Positions 38,501 to 52,654 of a DNA stretch of 64,000 bases are shown here, piece by piece; position 1 is the stretch's first letter, and every line of letters begins with the position of its first letter. The notes under the pieces were generated by a model, which did no database searches, was not told where the DNA came from, and was given only the letters and a program-made list of their open reading frames with translations. A program made the position numbers and the translations under genes. The DNA is from Dipteronia dyeriana (Eukaryota > Streptophyta > Magnoliopsida > Sapindales > Sapindaceae): contig CM065297.1 of the NCBI GenBank assembly GCA_032871835.1, forward strand, positions 92,711,052-92,775,051. Direction: 5' to 3'.

Positions 38501-41500
38501 GGGCAAAAAAGGCCGAAGGAAGGGAAATCAAGAAGATTATCTTGAGGGACGACAGTTTTTGGAGTAGCATGTCTTATGCATTAAAGATAACTAGACCGCT
38601 AGTAAATGTGTTGAGGATGACAGATTCTGAAAAATTGCCCGGTATGGGGTTCATTTATGGTTCAATGGACAAGGGTAAAGAGGAAATAGCCGCAAATTTG
38701 GGAAATGAGGAAGGAGCATACAAGGAAATTTGGAAAATAATTGACGATAAGTGGGAGTTTCAATTGCACCGGCATTTACACGCAGCTGCATACTACTTGA
38801 ATCCCCGATTCCAATATTCAGATAATTTTTCCACTCATCGAGAGATAAAGATTGGGTTGATGGTGTGCATGGAAAAACTTATTCCTAATGAGGAGGACAG
38901 ATTACAGGCTAATATCCAACTTCAACTCTTTCAGAATAAGAAAGGGTTGTTTGCCTATGGACGTCAACAAACTGTCATTGACAAACTTAGCCCTTGTATG
39001 TAAAAGTGTAAAGCTATTGTTTACATTTATCAATTTCTATATGAAATTTATAGTAATGTCGTAACTAATCAATGTTTTTTATTCTCATTGTAGCCGATTG
39101 GTGGACTACATATGGAGACGATGCTCCAGAATTTATGGGTTTTGCTGTGAAAGTTTTAAGTCTGACTTGCTCATCCTCGGCTTGTGAGAGGAATTGGAGT
39201 ACATTTAATTTGATATGTGTTTACTTAGAATTCTAAATACTAGATATAAATTAATTTAGTATTATTTAATTAACAGTTTCATACAAAAAATTTGTAGATT
39301 CATACAAAGAAGAGGAATCGATTGAAGACAACAAAGTTGAATTCCTTAGTGTACATAATGTACAATAGAAGGTTGCAGCACAAATTCATTAAGAGACAGG
39401 CACTAAAGGATGATGAGGATCCATTGGTTAGTGAAGATGTACCTTCGGATGATGAGTGGTTGGTTACGGAAGATGTTCCATCCGCGGATGTAGACATGAG
39501 TCAACTGAGTGGAAGCCAACAAGTTCCTGGAAAGAGAAAGAGAAATACAAGTAATTCTCCAATTAAATTTAATAATTTTTACTTAGATAAAATTATATAT
39601 TTAATTAAAATATTACTTTATATTTCCTTATAGATAAAGGAAAGGCTTTGCAACGGGTGGATGAAGATGGGTGGGAGGACATTTCAAACCGGAACGACTC
39701 TCTAGATACTTCAGATGATGATGATGGAGGAGATTACTCTTTTGATCCACATTTCAAGCCACTTGACACTAATGATAGTTTATGGGATACATTGGATATA
39801 TAGTAGTCATTTCTTAATAGGAGGACGTTGTTTTTAGTAATGTTTAATTTGTTTGAGATTGAATATGACTTATTATGAATTTTATGGAATATTTTCTACT
39901 TTTTAAATTTTTAACTTTTTTTATTTTATTTTTTTAAAATTATTTTCCCATTTTCCGACTGAGGCTGCCGCCTCGAGGCAACCGCCTCCCCTCACGAAGG
40001 CCTTCCCGCCTCGCACTGCCTTTCGAGTTTTAAAACTATGCTTGGGATAGGCTTCATACCACGTATACGTCCTCTCACCTCATCAAGATCATTGTTGAGG
40101 CCTAAGAGAAACTTAAACACTCGCTTCTGCCCAATGATCTTCTTGTACAAGGCTGCATTTGAAGGATCAGCCCAATTATATTTTTCGAACACGTCTAATT
40201 GCTGCCAATTCTTATGAAGAACATTAAAGTACTGTGTGACAGTTGAGTCGCCTTGCCGAAGATCATGAAGAATCCCTTCGATTGCCACCAACTTGGATGA
40301 ATTGTCTTTGTTTGAGTAAGTCTCTTTCACTGCATCCCAAATCTCTTTCGCTGTGTTATAAAGAAGGAAGTTTTCTCCTATCTCGGTTGTCATGGAATTG
40401 ACCAGCCATGACATGATCATGTTATTCTCGGTCATCCATGTCTTGTATCCACGATCCTTTTCTTTTGGTGTTGCAGCATCAATAAGAAGATAGTCTGCCT
40501 TACCTTTGCCCCTGATATACATTAATACTGATTGCGACCACTGTAGGTAATTTTTACCATTGAGTTTGTGGCCAGTGATAGAGAGATGCGGGAAATGGGG
40601 TAGGTCAGGACCATTGCCGCCGAGACCATCAAGATTCATATTAGATGTCACCTTTGAAACGGAATCAGAGGTACTGTTGGTTTTCTCCATGAGTAGCAGC
40701 TAGGGTTTTGCTTGGTACAGAGAATGCTCTGATACCATGTGAAAATATTAGGTAAATGACCTAATTTTTATTACTGAATGAGGAAATGTATAAATACATC
40801 ATACAAGGCAGTAATTATTGTTGGAAATCAGACACATACAAAGCAGTCATTACTGTTGGAAATCAGAAATTTATTTCCTCTTTTAAAGGAGAGAATTAGA
40901 GATTGCTTTCCTCTTTTAAAGGAGAGAAATTCTGCTACAATTTCTATCCTAAAACAAAGCTATCCAAATATATACATATTTAATTATACACATATCTAAC
41001 CGAATCCCAACAGAAGCTTTCAGTAAACATTTACCTAAAGACATGTGATCTCGTGTAAGTTAGCTTTACCTTAATAGCAGAAGAAAAGATACCCAACTAA
41101 CTTGTAATATCTAACACTTTCACATTTCAAAATAATAAAGTTCAAAACAACATTATCACTAATAGAAATGTCAAATGCATGCTTATGATGGACAGTCCTG
41201 ATGCTGGGGAAGGGGTGGTATGGCTGTAGAATGTGTTACAGGTGACAGGAAAATGTAGAATACCACCATAACCTAGAATTTGGGAGATAGGGATAATATT
41301 GGTCACATGATGTGTAGCAATTACTCTTTTTTTATTCTAATTAGAAACACGACATTGAATTAAAACTAGGAAGAGTGCAAAAAGTGGGCCAGCATTAAAT
41401 TTATAAAAGACATTCAAAATATCTACAAAATCAGGATGCAATAGAAATGTATGCCTAGAAGTTGATTGAAATGATTTCACGCATACAGATAGCCAAACCT

Positions 41501-44500
41501 AGGGTGCAAAAAGGCACATAATAATCATTCAAATTTTCACAAGCTAAAGGTCAATCTTCAAAACAGAATATTGGATGATCCTTTTCATATAAAATAGCTA
41601 AATAATTCAAATGTAATGAAACAGAATTCCAGCAAAATTCACAGAGCTTCTCATACCCAAATGGTTGACATCAAAGCCAGGAGGTATTTCATGCCGACGA
41701 AACTTGAACTGAATCAGGTACACGGGACCTATTAGAAAAGTATTTATCATTATCAACCAATGAGATCTCAAACAGGATAGCAACAAAGACTCCATTAATA
41801 TGTCGTGAAAATAATATGCTAGTGAAGGAATGTTTGTCCATGATCTATGTTACAGACTTAGAAATCAGCTGGACCCATGCAAAACCGAAGAAGACACAAT
41901 ATGGGCCTTGGTACATGTATCAGTTTCAGTAGCAAAGCTGACAGAAACATCCAACAAATAGTTCCCTAGAGTAATTTCTAAGTAGGGTCCATTACTCACA
42001 GAAAATAAAAGAATAATTAAATAGATAACACAGATGTTTCATGATTGGCGTGATAGCATGCTTCATTGCATACAGCCTTCATACCACCTTGGAGAACAAG
42101 TAAATAAAAGTTGGGATGACAGTGTAGCTGTTTCAATGTCAATTAAGAGGTTAAAATTAATATTGACCGATTGCACAGAGAAAAAGTCACATTCAAGACT
42201 CAGAAATGCAAATCCATGTCTGCAAAATAGAGTAACAGCAAGTAAAGTTGGAACCTGGATTGCAAGAGTTGCATATATTAGAGGTTACAATTGCTTCTGA
42301 TACAGATCCAGGGAGCCAAACAGCATTTCTGCACTGCAAACATACAACAAGATATGTTGTGATAATAATCACAGCTAAAGTCACCATGTCACGAGCAAAA
42401 ATTGCAAAATCATAAGATAACAAAAATTGCAATAACGTAAGAAGATAACAAAAATTGCAATATCTTGATGTTTTAAACATTTTGATTCAAGAGTTGCATA
42501 TATTAGTTGTTACAATTCCCTCTCTTTCTATTCTGAATTCTACAGTGTATTTAATATTTCTCCTTTGTAACCTGCATCAAGTGATGGTTAAAATAGCAGT
42601 AACTGTTGGTTAATAGTGCTTATAACGGAGGTGAACTAACGGCAGGGGAGGTTTGTGTAATTTAAACCAAAAGTTCCATGTGTGCAATTAGGTCTAAACT
42701 TGGGGGTCTTTGTGCAATTTGCCCATTTAACTAAACAACATAAAATGTTCTTAAAAATTAATATTCGGAAAGGGCTAATATATATGGGATCCATGCACTA
42801 CCCAAAAGGCCATCTTATTAGTCTGCAAGTCCAATCCATATATTAACCATTCTTTCTTGTGTTTAATTTTTCAATGTGATTTTTTTCTCACATGTGAAGT
42901 GATTTCCAACACTCTCCCTCAGGCATGAATTGTTTTCTTTGGCCAACTTTTTTTGCTTTTGTTTTTTACTTGTCCTTTTTTCTTTTTTGGCAGAGTTTTG
43001 TTTGAGAAGTTCCTTTTAGAAAGAATTTTAAAAGTGTTTCAGAGTTCACACTTGAACATTAAATCATTAATAAAATTTGTATCGACTGTTCTCAAATAAA
43101 CTGCTATACTGTATTTCACACACTGAGGTCTCTTTTCAATGTTCACAAATGACGATACCAAGTTAAATATATTTTTTCCAAACATGTGTTTATACTAAAC
43201 TAAATACACAAACAAAAAATACACCAACCTGTGGAAAAGCCATGCATCCAACCATGAAATTGCCATCCTGTTAAGATTAAAACTTGGTTTGTAAGAAAAC
43301 GAGAGACCACATTGCTTACTAGATCTTTATATCACTATATAAAGGTGAATTAGAACACCAAGAAACAAAGTAGCATTGAACCCGTCAGTTCTACATGAGT
43401 ATTTATTCATATAAAACCTCATCTGAAAGAGCAAGATATACAATGTTGAGAAATTATGTAGTAAGCAATACAAATATGAAATATGTTGACTGAAAGTGAA
43501 AAGAAGGTTCAGGATTATTAGGTTCGACATTATTATAGATAAAAAAGTAACTAGTGGTCTACATTTTGGTTTTTATAAAAATTGGTAAAATATAAGATAT
43601 TAATTATTACCCGATTTTTCCTAAGCACCATATTTGATTCCAGACAATTACCACATTGACAAACAATTTCTCCAGCAGCATGGTGTTCATCAGCATTCGA
43701 TCTGCATTTTTAAGATTTTCATTATAATAGTAAAATTTATAATCCAACAACAAAATAGAAGATAGGAACCACCTTTCAAAGAAAATTGCCATGGCTTCTA
43801 ACAGTTTTACTTTATTTACCCTTGCCTGCCATTAATTTCAGTATGGTTAGATACAAATACAGGGTCGACCAAATATGTATACAAGGAGACATTTAAAACA
43901 ATATCCGAGAAAAATCAAAAGTGCACAAGGTATTAGTTTGGAACAATGCAAGTTGAGATTACAGGCAGCCCAACTATAAAACTTTGGAATCATTACATTT
44001 ATAGCCAGGTCTCAAAAAGGAAGAAAGAAGGAAAGAAGGAAACTATAAATATTGAATCCTAAAAAATATTATATTGAGCTATAAATTACATATTAATAGA
44101 AACTATTATTAATATTTTTCTCATAAAATAAAAGTGTTATAATTTTTTTTTCCTAATACAATTAAATGATGAAATAAGAGTATTTTAAATTATTTGAAAG
44201 TAGCAGAAATTAATTAAATGTTGACTGTATAGATTTTGTTATTATATTACTTGATTGTATAGTTATTTATTTCCTTAGTTAGGACCTAAATTAGAGGGTT
44301 TTGGTTCTAAATTAAGAGAAACAGATCCTCCATTTGTTAGCAGTCCTCAACTGCTGTGTATAGATATATACTCAAGTTGACAAAATAATTGATTAAGGCA
44401 ATAAAGCCTAATTCTTCATGGTATCAGAGCACTCTCTGAACCCTAACAAACCATAGTTTTCCCTACTGCTCTTTCCGGCAATAAACCACCCTAAAATACT

Positions 44501-47500
44501 TCAAACAAATCAAACATTTCCACCGACTCCATTTCAGAAGTTGGTTCCGTTCTTGAGCCCCTAAAAGCCGATAACAATGGAGGTCGGAGTTTGGAACAAA
44601 ACTCACATCCCAATCTTCCCATAACTGGTCACAAATTGACTGGTAAAAATTTTCTTCAATGGTCCAAGTCTATGCTCATCTACATCAGGGGAAAAGACAA
44701 AGATGAATATCTGACCGAAGGAATCACCAAACCAGCCAAGGAAGATGCCAGCTACCGCAAGTGGAAGACAAAAAACAATTTGGTGATGTCGTGGTTGCTC
44801 AATTCGATGAACAACGATATAAGCGAGAATTTTCTGCTGTTTGAAACGGCAAAAGAAATCTAGGATGCAGCCAAAGAAACCTTCTCTACGACTGACAACA
44901 CAGCAGAATTGTTTACTGTTGAGGGGATTTTGCATGATCTTCGTCAAGGGGAGGAAACAGTCACTCAATACTTCACCAAACTTACTCGGTTGTGGCAGCA
45001 GGTTGACACCTTCGACAATGATGTTTTCGTTGACCCTAAAGATGAGGCTACACACAAGAAAAGCATTGAGAAGAAAAGGATATTCAAGTTCCTGCTAGGG
45101 CTGAACAGAAACCTTGATGAGGTGAGAGGCATAATCATGGTTGTCAAGCCCTTGCTTACCATCTGAGAGGCTTTTTCAAAAGTTGTGCGCGAAGAAAGCA
45201 GGAGGAAAGTCATGCTTGGTACTGACAACAGTAGTTCTCAGCCTGATGGGAGTGTACTGGCAATTCGTGGAGGCCAAATTTCCTCTTTCGGCAGCAAATC
45301 TAGGAATGACCGTCCATGGTGTGGCCATTGCAAGAGGCCTGGTTATGTTAAAGACAACTGCTAGAAATTGCATGGAAACCCGGCAGATTGGAAGCCTAAG
45401 GCAGAGAGAGAAGGGCGAGGAAACATGACAACCTATGGGGACTCACCTACTTCTATTGCTGAATTATTTAGCAAGGAACAATTGATTCTTCTCCAGAAGT
45501 TGATCAACCAGCAGCCACAGTCTATCATTGCATTAGGATCATCTGCTTAATCAGGTAACCAGTTGACTGCCCTTAATGCAAAACAAGTGCCGAGTGAGTT
45601 TTGGATTATTGACTCGGGCGCATCAGATCATATGACAAGGGATGTTAGCGTATTTACTACATACACTCCCTGTCATAACCATCTCAATATCCGTATAGCA
45701 GATGGGTCTTTGTCCAAGGTTGCTGGGGTCGGTTCAGTGGCAGTCACTAACACAATTACTCTTGAATCTGTGTTATTTGTACCTAAATTGGATTGCAATC
45801 TATTATCTATGAGAAAATTTACCTAAGAAAATAAATGTGTAGCTAAATTTTCTCCTAAATTGTGTCTTTTTCAGGACTAAGGTTCGGGGAAGACGATTGG
45901 CAGTGCTAGAGTCAGTTCTGGACTCTACTATCTCAAACGGAACCTTCTGTGGGAAAACGGTTCGCTCCAACAGCATGTGATGCTGTTGCAGTAAATCTTC
46001 TAGAACCTCTAATCTAGTGTCTGGACCTTACAGTGATAAGAATGTTTTGATTTGGCATTATCGTCTAGGCCATTTAAGTTTTCCTTATTTGTCAAAATTA
46101 TTTCTTGTATTGTTCAGAAATCAAAATCCACTCCTTTTTCAATGTGAGATCGGTCGGTTTGCTAAACATTCTAGGAGCACTTATTCAATTTCATCATATA
46201 AATCATCCAAACCTTTTTCAATAATCCACGGTGATGTTTAGGGGCCTTCTAGGGTTCCAAACATCACGGGGGCTAAGTGGTTCGTTTCTTTTGTAGATGA
46301 TCACACCAGGCTCACCTGGATTTATCTTATGAAGGAAAAATCTGAAGTGAAACATATTTTTAAATGTTTTAAAAAGATGATTCAAACTCAATTTGAAACA
46401 AGAAGTCAAATTTTTCGAACTGACAATGGCAAAGAGTTTTTTAACTCAGTCCTTAGCAATTATCTTTCTAATGAGGGAATCGTACATCAAAGTATGTGTG
46501 TAGATACACCCCAATAGAATGGGATTGCTAAGAGAAAGAGTCATCATTTGTTAGAGGTTGCAGGATCCCTGATGTTTTCTAGTAATGTTCCAATGAATTT
46601 TTGGGGTGAAGCGGTTCTTACTACAACATTCCTAATTAACCGGGCTCCCTCCAAAGTTTTAAAAAATTTCACCTAGTAAAATCCTTCAAAAATTATATCC
46701 TCAAAATCGGTTATTAACCGATATTTCTCCTAAAAATTTTGGATGCACTGTTTTCATCCATGTGTATTCCCATAATCACAGTAAATTGGATCCTAAATCT
46801 ATTAAGGGGATACTTATTGGATATTCTCCTAATAAGAAGGGATACTAGTGTTACTGCCCATCTACTGAACGTATTTATCACACAATGGATGTAACATTTT
46901 TTGAAATCAATCTTTTTTTCCCAAACCGATTTTCAAGGGGGGAATTCTACCTCAAATCATGAATATCTGTTTTGGGATCCTAGTCCAAGTCTAATTCTCC
47001 CTGCTGAATCTGGTTTTATTCATAAAAATCAGCCTCACAATCAGCAATTAATTGCTGAAAATCAAAGTCAACTCTCTTCTGAAATTCAGAAATCAAATCA
47101 GCCACATAATCAACAATTAATTGCTCACAATCAGCAATTAATTGCTGAAAATCAGCAGCCTAGTCCAAGTCAACTCTCTCCTGAAATTTAAAAATCAAAT
47201 CAGCCTCATAATCTGCAATTAATTGCTCAGAATCAACAATTAATTACTCAAAATCAACAGCCAAGTCCAGATCAACTATATTATGAAATTCACAAATCAA
47301 ATCAGTCTCATAATCAACAAATAATTGCTGAAAATCAGCCTTCTAGCTTTTCTAGGAATCAGCAGCCTCAATCTTGTCTTAACCCACCTCCATCTTGTCT
47401 AAATTCCCCTAATCAGTCGTACAGTTCCCCTAGAAATCAGCAGCGGTTTAACTCACCAAAGAGTCAACTTATCCACATGCAAAAGGAGATAATTGTTTAC

Positions 47501-50500
47501 CACAGAAAAGGAAAGCTGGGAGATAGGATTCAGACAGATAATAACACTAGTCAAGAATCCAAACCTGATTCTACGGTCCAAGATTTTGACCCAAATCCAA
47601 CAGAGACTGAAGTGGCTCCAATATCTGATTCTGATATGCCTATTGCCGTAAGAAAGGGGTACAGGGAATGTCGGGACAGACCTCTGTATCCTATGGCTCA
47701 ATATGTGTCTTATGAAGGTATCTCATCCAGATTCAAAACTTTTATTTCAAGACTCTAAAATTTCAGTGCCAAGAAACATATAGGAAGCTTTGAAAATTCC
47801 AGGGTGGAAGAAAGCAGTTGAGGATGAGATTCATGCACCGGATAAAAACGGGACATGGGAACTGTCAGCTCTGCCAGAAGAAAAAAATTCAGTCGGTTGC
47901 AAATGGGTCTTTACAGTCAAGACAAAAGCAGATGGAAGTGTAGAACGATTCAAGGCACAGTTGGTAGCAAAGGGATTCACACAGTCCTTTGGTATTGATT
48001 ACGAGGAAACTTTCGCACCGGTGGCCAAATTAAATACAATCCGGATATTGTTATCTCTAGCAACAAATTTGGATTGGCCTCTTCACCAGATGGACGTGAA
48101 AAACGCATTCCTTAACGGGAACCTTGCAGAAGAAGTGTACAGGGAGATTCCACCTGGTTTCGAATCTACATCTACTGTTAATAAGGTATGCAGACTTCGA
48201 AAGTCACTTTATGGACTGAAGCAATCTCCTCGGGCCTGGTTTGAACGATTCACTCAAGTCCTCAAGAAACATGGTTATGGGCAGTGTCAATCTGATCGCA
48301 CCATGTTCATCAAGCACTCAGAAAAGGGGTTATGGGCTATATTGATAGTATATGTGGATGATATAATCTTAACCGGGGATTTTATGGAGGAGATACCACG
48401 TATAAAGAGTTGCCTCGCCTAAGAGTTTGAGATAAAAGATTTGGGACATCTAAGATACTTCCTAGGGATGGGAATAGCTCACTCAAAAAGGGGTATTTTC
48501 ATATCCCAAAGGAAATATGTTATTGACTTGTTGCAAGAAACTGGAATGGAATAGTGCAAGCCAATTGAAACTCCCATGGACACCACAATGAAGCTCGGTT
48601 CTGATAGGGACAGCGCTCCAGTAGACAAGGGGAGATATCAGAGACTTGTCGGAAAGCTAATCTATCTCTCACTCACAAGGCCGGACATAGCTTTCCCTGC
48701 TAGTGTTGTTAGTCAATATATGAACAGCACTACAGAGGAACATATGGCGGCTGTCCAGAGAATACTTAAGTACCTAAAATTAACCATTAACCCCAGGAAA
48801 AGGACTGTTTTCCAAGAAAGTAGCAAGCAGGGAGGTATCCGTTTTCACCGATGCTGACTGGGCAGGTTCCATTACAGACCGTAGGTCCACTTCTGTGCAA
48901 TGGCACATGGAATATGTGAAGGTCTTTGGATCAAACGGGTTTTAAGTGATCTAAAAGTACCGTTTGAAGGGTCTATCAGCATGTTCTATGACAACCAAGC
49001 TATGATTAGTATTGCTAAAAATCCAGTTCGCCATGATCGGACCAAGATTGAGATAGATCAACACTTGGAAAAGATTGATGGAGGGATTTTACAACTGGTT
49101 TACACTCCGACCAGCCAACAAATTGCAGATATTTTAACTAAACCTCTTCCACGGGCAAAATTTGATGAATTAAGTAGAAATCTGGGTATGATCAATATTT
49201 TCAACCCAACTTTAGGGGGGGTGTTGACTGTACAGATTTTGTTATTATTTTACTTGATTGTATAGTTATTTCTTTCCTTAGTTATGACCTAAATTAGAGG
49301 GATTTGGTTCTCTAAATTAAGAGAAACAAATCCTCCATTTATTGGCAATCCTCAACTACTGTGTATATATATATTCAAGTTGACAAAATAATTGATTAAG
49401 GCAATAAAGCCTAATTCTTCATTAAATATTATTTTTTAATAAGATATAATATTATAAATGATTCTAAATAAGATAAGATAATTTTAATACTAAATGGAGG
49501 GAAAGGCTAGGAGGTACATGCCCTTGAATCCGTGTCACATAGGCTTCATTAGTCCCATGAGCAAAGGACTAACAATATTATTAGAATAGAGGATATTATA
49601 CCCTTGAGAATACCAAAACCTGGGGCAATTCAAAGTCATCCTAGTGTTTAGTTCAATCCCTCCTTATATCTAGTGCACCAAACGCACCCAATATGGACAT
49701 AGAGAACTTAATTGATCACAAAAGTAAATCATTTCAAAACCTTCTCATATTAACAGCAACTAAATCAAGAAAAGCCAATGAATACGACCTAGTGGCAATG
49801 AAAAATTGATAATTCTCAGACAATTCATAGTTTCTTTTTACTTCAAACGTGTTTGTATGCCAGAAAATCATGCTGCCTTAGAGTTAAATTTTTTTAAGTG
49901 TTTAGGTGTGTTCGATATATATATATATATGTTAGAGACTTCTAGATCCATTCTTGTGTTAGTTTCTTTGACACTGAATTGGGCAGGTGTAATGACTGAT
50001 AGAAGATTAACTAGAAACTATTGCACATTTGGAAGGGGTAACTTGATTACATGGATAAGTATGAAACAAAAATGTGATAGCCAAATCAAGTGCTAAAACG
50101 GAGTATAGGGCAATGGTTTCATATAGTTAGTGAGTTGATGTGGTTAAAAAATCTTCTTAAAGAACTAGGCTTCTCACCTAACTAGCAAACGGTAATGTCC
50201 TGTGATGAACAAGCAACTAGTCATGTTGCTAGTAACCTGGCTTTTCATGAAAGAACCAAACATATAGAAGTGGATTGTCATTTTAATTGATAGGTGGTGA
50301 TGAGGGTTGAAGTTTCTACACCTAATGTGAAGTTTGAGGACCGAGTAGGAGATATGTTTATTAAGGCCTTAAGTAAAAGTATTTTCTCAAATTTATGTCC
50401 TTCAAAATATATTTGCCCCAACTTGAGGGAAAATGTTAAAGTGTTTGGGTCTGTTTGATATATGATATATATATATATATATAAATGTGTGTGTGTGTGT

Positions 50501-52611
50501 GTTGGAAATGGGTGTAATTTTACATACATTAGAACAATATGGATAAAGCTTCAAGGATGTCAGCTGTTCTTCCTACTTTTTTCTCTTTTCTCTGTACTGT
50601 ACTTTAATACTTTGCATGTAATTATTGTCACAACAAAAGCGTAAGCATAACAAGTTACAATATCTATCCACTAAAAGGATACAAAGAACAAGAAGAGAAA
50701 CATCCACCGGCCTCAGAAAGAAAATTAAGCGGGCACAAATGGTCATTTAAGTTGTATAATATCATGCAAGAAATGATAAGATAAAATTAGTAGCAAAGAG
50801 AAAATCAAACTTGAAAACCTCCCAAAAAAGAATCCCAGAAACCTATGAGCCATCTGACAACTTACATCTAAAAAGCAAGCTTTCATCTGCTGCAAGCAAT
50901 TTGCCAAAACTTCAGCTTTACTCTTATTGCCTATACTAACTTCTTTCATGTCGTACTCCATCGTTGATCTGAGATTTGGTTTCCAGAGTTCATACCTGGG
51001 AAATAACATCCGACTGTTCTTCATCCCATATATATACATAAATGTTGAAGTCTCTTCATCCCATATATATATATACATAAACATTGAAGTCTAATACATA
51101 CTTCTGGCTAATAAGATTACTTTACTAGCAGTTGGCACATCTGTAGAATAAGACTATAAAATCTTTTAAGAATAGTGCAGTTAACATCAGCTATATATTT
51201 TTCCACCATCCGCACACAGGCTACTGCTCCAATACAGCAGCTCACAAATTCAATTATTATTATTATTATTATTCAAGTGGCTGTTTTACTTTAGTTAAAA
51301 ACAAACGATTTAATAATCATTTTATCTTTTTTTTTTAGTAAATAGAAAAAGTGAACCGGTAGTAAATCAAAACAACAAACTGAATAAAAATAAAAAATTA
51401 CAAGAATTTTTATTTAGTTATTTTTTTATGGGAAACAAAAAACCTTATACAGATATGAAGAAAGTACAAAAGTAAACCAATAGTCCACCAAAACAAAAAT
51501 AAACTAAACAAAAATAAAAAATAAAAGAAATTCTATCACTTAACTACAGCCTTCCAATCAAGCATGATGAAAAATAGAGAATTGTCTCAGAATTCTTCAA
51601 AAGTAGATGCCCATAAAGAAGCTAAATAATAAGCCTTATCCAATTAAAATTGTTGTCCTCCTCTTAATAACAAGCCTTATCCCATAATTTATATTCTTGT
51701 TCAGGCCTCTAGATATACTTTACTTTTGTTCTTTTATTGTTATCTGTAGACCAGTAAACCTATCAAAATTGGTAAGGCTAATACAGACCACTACGCCAAA
51801 TTATTAGTTTATTACATTTAATGAGTCCTGCCTAGTTAGTGAGTAATTATGCAGCTAAAACAACATTACGTTCCATAATTGGCAATCGATACCAACCTCT
51901 GCCCTCTCTTCTCTGTAATTGAAGTGTAAGTTGAGATTTCATAAAGTATCTTTAAAAATGATGAAGAGACTCACCCCATGTCATCGTATCCCATAACTAG
52001 CGCCTCACCCTGAGGATTACATTAAAATCATAATTAGCAAAAAGAAGTTAGTACTAAGTAGTAAATAAGATATTGTATACTTGCATCAAGTGCATCTATT
52101 ATTTACAACCCCCAAAATATTGTAATAAGAATGATAAACTTGACAAGATAATAAATTTGGGATATGACACAAGAATCACCAACTCATTAAGCATAGCAGA
52201 ACTGAGGCAGCATTGACTTGATGATAACCCTTAACAAGGAAATACAGACATTAGCCTCTTTTTCTGCCATGCCAAACCATGTCAGCATGAAGTCAGACAC
52301 TGACCACAGAACATCTAACAGCTCTGATAGATATTGATGCTAACGTCACTCCTTAGGAATAGATATCAGCAACATAAAGCATCTTTGAAATGATAGATAA
52401 TGCAATTTGGCATCACAAGTGAATACACCTCTCTGGGAAGATCAATGCTCACACAATGCCCTGAATACTAGAGCAGCATCTACATTTTTATCATTATGTG
52501 CTGACATTGTTTTGAAACAAGCACTCAATAGTCAATACTCTCAAATTCCAAGAAGGGATTGAAATTATATGCTAAACAAACCAATATTCTTGGATTCATA
52601 TATTTCAGTAA

Positions 52612-52654
<43 letters not shown>

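Larger units (their letters stand above)
36203..40040 (+). mobile_element. hAT transposon inside copia-1 gag
   Basis: 3838 bp. Inverted ends of about 19 bp: catagttttaaaattcgaa at left, catagttttaaaactcgaa reading in from the right. Exact 8-bp duplication cttgggat at 36195-36202 and 40041-40048. Subterminal gaggcgg/ccgcctc repeats at both ends. Carries one transposase gene. Confidence 0.95.
31473..41012 (-). mobile_element. Ty1/copia retrotransposon copia-1, in TOP3A intron 20
   Basis: Complete element in the same orientation as the gene. LTRs 31473-31731 and 40738-41012. Exact 5-bp target duplication gaagc at 31468-31472 and 41013-41017. Primer-binding site complementary to initiator Met tRNA at 40726-40737; polypurine tract at 31732-31741. 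About 10 substitutions and one 16-bp indel separate the LTRs by eye. Two nested insertions (36203-40040 and 31850-32376) break gag and RNase H. Other stops also break the polyprotein, so the copy is not autonomous. Confidence 0.93.
44219..49421 (+). mobile_element. Ty1/copia retrotransposon copia-2, in TOP3A intron 15
   Basis: Complete 5.2-kb element, opposite to the gene. LTRs 44219-44418 and 49222-49421, both 200 bp. Exact target duplication ttaaa at 44214-44218 and 49422-49426. Primer-binding site tggtatcagagc at 44419-44430; polypurine tract at 49213-49221. LTRs differ at about 11 sites plus two 2-bp indels by eye. Several stops in the coding region. Confidence 0.93.

Noticed and set aside
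44603..45055. 150-codon minus-strand frame
   Set aside because: Antisense shadow of copia-2 gag.
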